Both the position numbers and the translations under genes were made by a program. From Bacteroidota bacterium (lineage in GTDB: Bacteria; Bacteroidota; Rhodothermia; Rhodothermales; JAAAOL01): a stretch of 7,214 nucleotides of DNA. The notes beneath the pieces were generated by a model that was not told the origin of the DNA, made no database searches, and saw only the letters and a list, made by a program, of their open reading frames with translations. This document shows, one piece after another, positions 1-3,900 of the stretch. The DNA is taken from NCBI GenBank assembly GCA_009908885.1, contig JAAAOL010000218.1, positions 1 through 7,214 on the forward strand. Direction: 5' to 3'. Position 1 is the stretch's first letter. Each line of letters begins with the position of its first letter.

Positions 1-288
1 CTGCTCCTTGTAGTACTGCGTGTAGAACGTCGCCACGCCGTAAGCCTGAGCGTAGGGCATCTCCAGCGTGTCGGCCACGAGCTGGATGACTTCCGGCGGC
101 AGCCAGCCGAACTTCTTCTGCGCCAGCCAGAGTCCTTTCATCACCGCGGCCTCGTTGGTCGGGTACTGCTCCCGGAACCGCGCGATCAGCCGTTTCTCTC
201 CGTCGGTCCACGTGAGCTGGTCCTCCGTAAAGACCGGCTCCGGGCTCCGATCCGGCAGCGGCGCCATTTCTTTGGTGATGTCAGCCAT
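1..288 (-). CDS. nuoE: NADH-quinone oxidoreductase subunit E (24 kDa), N-terminal part; runs off the left edge
   Basis: Translating the minus strand from the ATG at 288-286 gives 96 codons open to the window edge. The protein starts MADITKEMAP and has the segment KKFGWLPPEVIQLVAD (residues 58-73) followed by LEMPYAQAYGVATFYTQYY (75-93). This is the helical N-terminal domain typical of the 24 kDa subunit, whose usual form is a GW-P-E stretch followed by YGVATFY. In the family a C-terminal thioredoxin-like domain binds the [2Fe-2S] cluster N1a and pairs with NuoF at the NADH-oxidising tip of the peripheral arm. The cluster cysteines lie beyond the window, so their presence cannot be checked. 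The start was chosen because the ORF then begins 84 nt after nuoD; an in-frame Met at residue 8 is a less likely alternative. There is no Shine-Dalgarno sequence: the bases before ATG are AACCCAAAAC. A heptamer repeat array ends 5 nt upstream. Confidence 0.93.
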   Translation of the reverse strand, partial: MADITKEMAPLPDRSPEPVFTEDQLTWTDGEKRLIARFREQYPTNEAAVMKGLWLAQKKFGWLPPEVIQLVADTLEMPYAQAYGVATFYTQYYKEQ

Positions 289-293
289 GTTTT

Positions 294-368
294 GGGTTGC
301 GGGTTGAGGGTTGCAGGTTGCGGGTTGTAGCGTCGAAACTCGAAACCCACAACGCGTAACACGAAACC
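294..368. repeat. Inverted heptamer array in the nuoD-nuoE spacer
   Basis: Five in-register heptamers fill 294-328 on the plus strand: GGGTTGC, GGGTTGA, GGGTTGC, AGGTTGC, GGGTTGT. After a 5-nt gap come five heptamers of the opposite orientation in 334-368: CGAAACT, CGAAACC, CACAACG, CGTAACA, CGAAACC. Aligning 295-329 with the reverse complement of 334-368 gives about 23 of 35 identical positions by hand, with GTT at positions 2-4 of every unit. On the nuo mRNA (minus strand) this could fold as a long imperfect hairpin between the nuoD stop (373-375) and the nuoE start (288). The array fills nearly the whole 84-nt spacer. Heptanucleotide tandem repeats are known as a class of intergenic repeat in bacteria, for example the STRR repeats of cyanobacteria. 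Any function here is unknown. Confidence 0.85.
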
Positions 369-372
369 TGAT

Positions 373-1719
373 TTATTTGTCCGATTCGCCCATGACGGGG
401 TCCAGCGAGCCGATGAGCACCACGATGTCGGCCACGGGGTGGCCCTCCATCATGTATTCGAGGCCCTGCAGGTTCGAGAAGCAGGGCGACTTGATCCGCA
501 CCTTGTACGGATGGCCCGTGCCGTCGCTCTGCAGGTAGAAGCCCAGCTCGCCCTTGGGGCTTTCGATGGCGTGGTAGCTCCACGCGCCCTTGGGCGGGGT
601 CACGCCCGTGTCGGTGTACATGAAGTCGTGAATCATGCCCTCCATCGAGTAATAGACTTCCTCTTTGGACGGATAGGCGTGCTTCGCGTCGTCGGTGCGG
701 ATGGGGCCTTCGGGCAGGCGGTCGAGGCACTGCTCGATGATCTTGATCGACTCCAGCATCTCCTCCATGCGGACGAAGTAGCGGGCGAGGCAGTCGCCCT
801 CGGTGCGCATCGGGATGTTGAAGTCGACGTCGTCGTACTTGAGGTAGGGCTCGAAGCGGCGGAGGTCGTACTCCACGCCGGAGGCTCGCAGGTTGGCGCC
901 GGTGAGGCCCATCTCCATGGCCTCCTCGGCGGTGATGACGCCGACGCCCTCGTTCCGCTCGATCCAGATCCGGTTGCGGTTGAGGAACTTGCGCCAGCCC
1001 TCGATCACGTCCGGGTAGCGCGCCACGAAGTCGCGCAGCAGGGCCAGCGACTCGGGCGTCAGGTCGGAGGCGATGCCGCCGATGCGGCTGTGCGAGACCG
1101 TAAAACGGGCGCCCGCGATGTGGTCGAAGATCTTGTAGATGTCCTCGCGGCCCTGGAACGTCCACAGGAAGACCGAGACGGCCCCGGCGTCCATCAGGCC
1201 CACGCCCAGCCACAGCATGTGCGAGGAGATGCGGGCCAGCTCGCACAGCATCGTGCGGATCCACTGGGCGCGCTCGGGCACCTCAATCCCGGCCAGCTTC
1301 TCCACGGCCAGGCACCACGCCACGTTGTTGGAATAGGGCGAGAGGTAGTCCATGCGATCCGTGTAGGGCATGAACTCCTGGTACGTCTTGTGCTCGGCCA
1401 GCTTCTCGATGCCGCGATGCAGGTAGCCGATGTCGATGACGCACTTCTCGATCATCTCGCCGTCCAGCTTGACGACGCAGCGCAGCACGCCGTGCGTGGC
1501 GGGATGCTGCGGCCCGATGTTGAGCGACATCTGATGCTCCAGCGGGTCCTCGGTCTCGGCCGGGGCGCCGTCGCCGCCCGCGTGGCGCTCTTCCAGCCAG
1601 GCGTGCTTGCTCTCCAGCCGCTTGTAGATCGCCTCGTTGTGGCGGGGCCAGAAGCTGAAGGCGTCGCCCATGTCGGTGGCGGCGCCCAGGATGCCGGATC
1701 CCAATGAAGTAGTAGCCAT
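373..1719 (-). CDS. nuoD: NADH-quinone oxidoreductase subunit D (49 kDa)
   Basis: 448 residues, complete. NuoD forms, with NuoB, the quinone-reduction site at the junction of the peripheral and membrane arms of complex I. GPQHPATHG (69-77) and GYLHRGIEK (98-106) are family signatures. His76 and Tyr125 sit 49 residues apart in GPQHPATHG and DRMDY, which matches my recollection of the quinone-binding His38/Tyr87 of Thermus Nqo4. The C-terminus (DIVVLIGSLDPVMGESDK) resembles the conserved end of the family, so the gene is intact. The core begins near residue 62. The preceding ~60 residues are longer than in many NuoD proteins and contain a charged stretch (about 26-61, including WPRHNEAIYKRLESKHAWLE). 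Starting at Met17 would keep most of this extension. The ATG at 1719 is preceded by ACTGACTGACTGCC, with no Shine-Dalgarno sequence. nuoC ends 41 nt upstream and nuoE starts 84 nt downstream, so co-transcription is likely. Confidence 0.98.
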   Translation of the reverse strand: MATTSLGSGILGAATDMGDAFSFWPRHNEAIYKRLESKHAWLEERHAGGDGAPAETEDPLEHQMSLNIGPQHPATHGVLRCVVKLDGEMIEKCVIDIGYLHRGIEKLAEHKTYQEFMPYTDRMDYLSPYSNNVAWCLAVEKLAGIEVPERAQWIRTMLCELARISSHMLWLGVGLMDAGAVSVFLWTFQGREDIYKIFDHIAGARFTVSHSRIGGIASDLTPESLALLRDFVARYPDVIEGWRKFLNRNRIWIERNEGVGVITAEEAMEMGLTGANLRASGVEYDLRRFEPYLKYDDVDFNIPMRTEGDCLARYFVRMEEMLESIKIIEQCLDRLPEGPIRTDDAKHAYPSKEEVYYSMEGMIHDFMYTDTGVTPPKGAWSYHAIESPKGELGFYLQSDGTGHPYKVRIKSPCFSNLQGLEYMMEGHPVADIVVLIGSLDPVMGESDK

Positions 1720-1741
1720 GGCAGTCAGTCAGTATGCAGAA

Positions 1742-1758
1742 GCTGGCGGCGCGCCAGC
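1742..1758. other. Perfect short hairpin just after the nuoC stop codon
   Basis: GCTGGCG (1742-1748), a 3-nt loop GCG, and CGCCAGC (1752-1758) make a perfect 7-bp GC-rich stem. On the minus strand it begins 2 nt after the nuoC stop (1763-1761). The bases that follow in the transcript (TTCTGCATAC) contain no run of T, so it does not look like a full intrinsic terminator. It could slow ribosomes or RNases, or partly attenuate transcription into nuoD; that is inference. The rest of the 41-nt spacer holds a short tetramer run, CAGTCAGTCAG, at about 1723-1733. Confidence 0.55.
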
Positions 1759-1760
1759 GG

Positions 1761-2477
1761 TCAGGCGTGGTCGTCGTCGGTGTCGGGCTCCTCAGTAGGC
1801 TCTTCGTAGCTCTTGACGGGCGTGCTGCCGTGCGCGGCGGCGAACGGGTCCATCGTCAGGTCGCCGCCCGGCGACTGGGCCGGCAGCGGCAGCGACCCAG
1901 GAATGCCGAGGAGCGGGAATTCCTTGCGCTGCGGGTAGTACTCGAAGTCTTCCGGCATGTACATGCGGCGCATGTCCGGGTGCCCGTCGAAGACGATGCC
2001 GAGCATGTCGTACACTTCACGCTCGTTCCAGTTGGCGGCCCGCCAGACGGTCGCCACGCTAGGCACGTGCAGGTCGTCCTCGTCCACCCGCACCCGGAGG
2101 CGGAGGCGCTTGCGGGCTTCGATGTTGACGAGGTTGTAGATGACCTCGAAGCGGTCCTCGTCGGTAAAGCGGTCCACGCCGCCGCAGTGGACGAAGTAGC
2201 GAAAGCCGAGATCGTCCTTCAGATACCGGGCGATCTCCCGCAGCTGCGCTTTGTCCACGAAGACGGTGTGTTCGCCCGCGTAGACCACCACGTCGCCGAT
2301 GGCTTCGCCGAACTGCTCGCGCAGGGCCTCCACCACCTCGGGCACGTGGGTCGTGCGCTTGGCATGCGGATTCTCCTGGTCCGGGCGCGGCTCGTCGACC
2401 GGCGTGAAGTGGAACTTCAGCGTCTCGTGGGCCGCCGGGGTCGTCTTGGTCTCTATGTTCTTGGCGTCGTCGCGCAT
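1761..2477 (-). CDS. nuoC: NADH-quinone oxidoreductase subunit C (30 kDa)
   Basis: 238 residues, complete. NuoC is a cofactor-free peripheral-arm subunit that packs against NuoD. The family signature is clear: NEREVYDMLGIVFDGHPDMR at 151-170, continuing RMYMPEDFEYYPQRKEFPL. It agrees with the 30 kDa subunit pattern of ERE followed by a D, then a His-containing HPD-RR segment. The alpha/beta domain spans roughly 45-135 and includes GFRYFVHCGGVDR at 91-103. The first ~40 residues (MRDDAKNIETKTTPAAHETL onward) and the last ~45 lie outside the conserved core. The C-terminal tail is acidic and probably disordered (EEPTEEPDTDDDHA at 225-238). The gene is separate from nuoD, unlike the fused nuoCD of E. 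coli. ATG at 2477-2475 is the first Met in the frame; an upstream start is unlikely because the spacer is repeat-like. nuoB ends 82 nt upstream. Confidence 0.97.
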   Translation of the reverse strand: MRDDAKNIETKTTPAAHETLKFHFTPVDEPRPDQENPHAKRTTHVPEVVEALREQFGEAIGDVVVYAGEHTVFVDKAQLREIARYLKDDLGFRYFVHCGGVDRFTDEDRFEVIYNLVNIEARKRLRLRVRVDEDDLHVPSVATVWRAANWNEREVYDMLGIVFDGHPDMRRMYMPEDFEYYPQRKEFPLLGIPGSLPLPAQSPGGDLTMDPFAAAHGSTPVKSYEEPTEEPDTDDDHA

Positions 2478-2487
2478 GGCGAAGCAT

Positions 2488-2529
2488 CGAAGTTCGAAGG
2501 CCGAGGGGCGCGTGTAGGCTGTCGAAGGC
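2488..2529. repeat. Possible degenerate heptamer run in the nuoB-nuoC spacer
   Basis: Read with a period of 7 on the plus strand, this stretch gives CGAAGTT, CGAAGGC, CGAGGGG, CGCGTGT, AGGCTGT, CGAAGGC. Five of the six units begin with CG and three with CGAA, similar to the CGAAAC-type arm between nuoD and nuoE. It lies inside the 82-nt spacer between the nuoB stop (2562-2560) and the nuoC start (2477). Unit conservation is weak and part of the match may be chance in GC-rich DNA. I see no clear hairpin or promoter in this spacer. Confidence 0.3.
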
Positions 2530-2559
2530 GAAAACGGGCGCCTCAGCCGGAAGCGCGCG

Positions 2560-3135
2560 TCACTGGTTGTAGAGCACGTCCGGCGTGATGGCCTGCTCGC
2601 CCTCGGGCAGCAACACGTTGTTGTTCTGCGTCAGCGGGGCGGGGCGGCGCTGGCCCGTCTCGTAGTCCTGCACCACGGAGTACTCGTTGCGGATCTTCTC
2701 CTGAATGTCCATCAGCGCGTGGACGACGGCCTCCGGGCGCGGCGGGCAGCCGGGGATGTAGACGTCGACGGGCAGGAAGTTGTCGCAGCCCTGCACGACG
2801 CCGTAGCACCGGTGCATGCCGCCGGTCGAGGCGCACGCGCCCATGGCGATGCACCACTTGGGATCGGCCATCTGGTCCCAGACGCGGCGGATGGCGTGGG
2901 CCATCTTGTAGGACACCCACCCGGCCACGATCATCAGATCGGCCTGGCGTGGGGAGAAGCGCATCGCTTCGCTGCCGAAGCGGGCGGCGTCGTACTTGGG
3001 GCCGGCGAAGGCCATCATCTCGATGGCACAGCAGGCCAGGCCCATCGGCATGGGCATCAGCGAATTGGAACGGGCCCAGTTGAGCACCGCGTCGACGCGG
3101 GTGGTCAGGTAGCCCTCCTGCAGGTCAAAAGCCAT
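2560..3135 (-). CDS. nuoB: NADH-quinone oxidoreductase subunit B (PSST, N2 cluster)
   Basis: 191 residues, complete. NuoB carries the [4Fe-4S] cluster N2, the last electron carrier before quinone, and lines the quinone cavity with NuoD. All four ligands are visible: the tandem Cys35-Cys36 in [10 protein letters not shown], Cys101 in MGACAST, and Cys130 in IPGCPPRPE. The spacings (36 to 101, 101 to 130) match the canonical protein. [14 protein letters not shown] and [11 protein letters not shown] (62-72) are typical family segments. A further Cys117 (VVQGCDNF) is not one of the four ligands. The C-terminal ~45 residues ([14 protein letters not shown] onward) are the usual variable tail. The start [15 protein letters not shown] has no Shine-Dalgarno sequence upstream (CCGCCACGACT before ATG). 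The gene follows nuoA after an unusually long 202-nt spacer with inverted repeats. Confidence 0.98.
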   Translation of the reverse strand: MAFDLQEGYLTTRVDAVLNWARSNSLMPMPMGLACCAIEMMAFAGPKYDAARFGSEAMRFSPRQADLMIVAGWVSYKMAHAIRRVWDQMADPKWCIAMGACASTGGMHRCYGVVQGCDNFLPVDVYIPGCPPRPEAVVHALMDIQEKIRNEYSVVQDYETGQRRPAPLTQNNNVLLPEGEQAITPDVLYNQ

Positions 3136-3236
3136 AGTCGTGGCGGGGTCAGGTCTGCGGCTCGGTCATGGCGCGGGGAAACGCGCGTCCCCGGCCTCGT
3201 AGCGTGCGGATTTTAATGGTGGGGGCAAAGCAGGGT

Positions 3237-3264
3237 TTCCCTGGCGACGGCCCGTCGCCGGGAA
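3237..3264. other. Strong hairpin in the nuoA-nuoB spacer
   Basis: TTCCC (3237-3241), a bulged T, GGCGACG (3243-3249), loop GCC, CGTCGCC (3253-3259) and GGGAA (3260-3264) form a 12-bp stem with one bulge. It sits in the 202-nt spacer (3136-3337) between nuoA and nuoB. On the minus strand the hairpin is followed by ACCCTGC rather than T residues, so it is not a textbook terminator. It may act in partial attenuation or transcript processing (inference). The rest of the spacer includes a TAAAAT hexamer on the minus strand (3215-3210), a weak candidate -10 for a second promoter ahead of nuoB but without a recognisable -35, and a small GGGGA/TCCCC inverted repeat at 3175-3192. No gene is supported in this spacer. 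Confidence 0.6.
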
Positions 3265-3265
3265 G

Positions 3266-3283
3266 TTTCAAAAAAGATTGAAA
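3266..3283. other. AT-rich inverted repeat next to the spacer hairpin
   Basis: TTTCAA (3266-3271), loop AAAAGA, TTGAAA (3278-3283) is a perfect 6-bp inverted repeat. It lies one base from the strong hairpin at 3237-3264 and precedes it in the nuoA-to-nuoB direction. It contains a run of six A on the plus strand, which is T on the coding (minus) strand. It could be an operator or a weak RNA hairpin; the sequence alone does not decide. Confidence 0.35.
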
Positions 3284-3337
3284 GCGGCGCGAGGAGGAAC
3301 GATGCAGGCGGAAACCGGCGATAGATGTGCCGTCGGC

Positions 3338-3715
3338 TCAATCGAACTCCAGCCCGCCTTTCTTGATGTCGTAGAGCAGCCCGATGCCGAGGATGAGGAC
3401 GAAGAAGACGATCACCACGGTCACGCCGAGGGCCGCGCCGGGGCTGGCGGCCAGAAACTCCTGGAAGCTGACGGCCCACGGATACATGAACACGACTTCC
3501 ACGTCGAAGACGATGAAGATCATGGCCACGAGGTAGAACTTGACCGAGTAGCGCTCGCGGGCGGTCCCGACCGGGTCCATCCCGCTCTCGTAGGCCATCG
3601 TCTTGATGCGGTTGGGCCGCTTGGGCCCGAGGAATTTGCCCAGGTTGAGCAACGTCAGCGCGAGGCCCAGGGCCAGCGCCATCATGATGAACAGGGGGAT
3701 GAAGTCCGTCAGCAT
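3338..3715 (-). CDS. nuoA: NADH-quinone oxidoreductase subunit A (ND3-like)
   Basis: 125 residues, complete, close to the usual ND3/NuoA length. It is a small membrane-arm subunit near the quinone cavity with three predicted transmembrane helices, at about 5-27, 58-80 and 94-116. The conserved first loop is present: MAYESGMDPVGTARERYSVK (40-59), with YESG where mitochondrial ND3 has YECG. The second helix carries FDVE (70-73), whose acidic residues Asp71 and Glu73 are conserved in the family, followed by MYPWA. It is the first gene of the nuo cluster. The ATG at 3715-3713 is preceded by GCACGAGAT, with no Shine-Dalgarno sequence. The receptor gene ends 185 nt upstream on the same strand. Confidence 0.97.
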   Translation of the reverse strand: MLTDFIPLFIMMALALGLALTLLNLGKFLGPKRPNRIKTMAYESGMDPVGTARERYSVKFYLVAMIFIVFDVEVVFMYPWAVSFQEFLAASPGAALGVTVVIVFFVLILGIGLLYDIKKGGLEFD

Positions 3716-3745
3716 ATCTCGTGCGGGCAGCGGGGCGTGGGAAGC

Positions 3746-3751
3746 ATTCTA
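3746..3751 (-). promoter_or_regulatory. Candidate -10 element ahead of nuoA
   Basis: Minus-strand TAGAAT lies about 31 nt upstream of the nuoA ATG and matches TATAAT at 5 of 6 positions. The overlapping TAGCTTAG (3756-3749) also loosely resembles the Bacteroidota TAnnTTTG element. I find no good -35 or -33 partner at the expected distance. The 185-nt spacer 3716-3900 shows no convincing terminator for the receptor gene, so read-through into nuo is also possible. Confidence 0.28.
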
Positions 3752-3900
3752 AGCTACTGAGCCCATTCCTCGCCCGTCGTGAAGTTCCTTAAAAAAGTGA
3801 TTAGGAGGCGAGGAGTCGACGAGACAACGCATCGACGAAGTAGACAGCGGCGCCTCTCCCACGTCGGTTCCTCGCGTCGCCGTCTCCTCGATTCATGACC

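Noticed and set aside
294..368. CRISPR array
   Set aside because: Units are only 7 nt with no spacers between them; there are no cas genes in the window.
439..1707. Long plus-strand open frame opposite nuoD (422 codons)
   Set aside because: It is antisense to a clear nuoD and rich in Val, Arg, His, Ala and Asp, as expected from the complement of a GC-rich gene; no family features.
1734..2588. Plus-strand open frame opposite nuoC (284 codons)
   Set aside because: Mirrors nuoC and its spacers; composition is that of a reverse-complement shadow.
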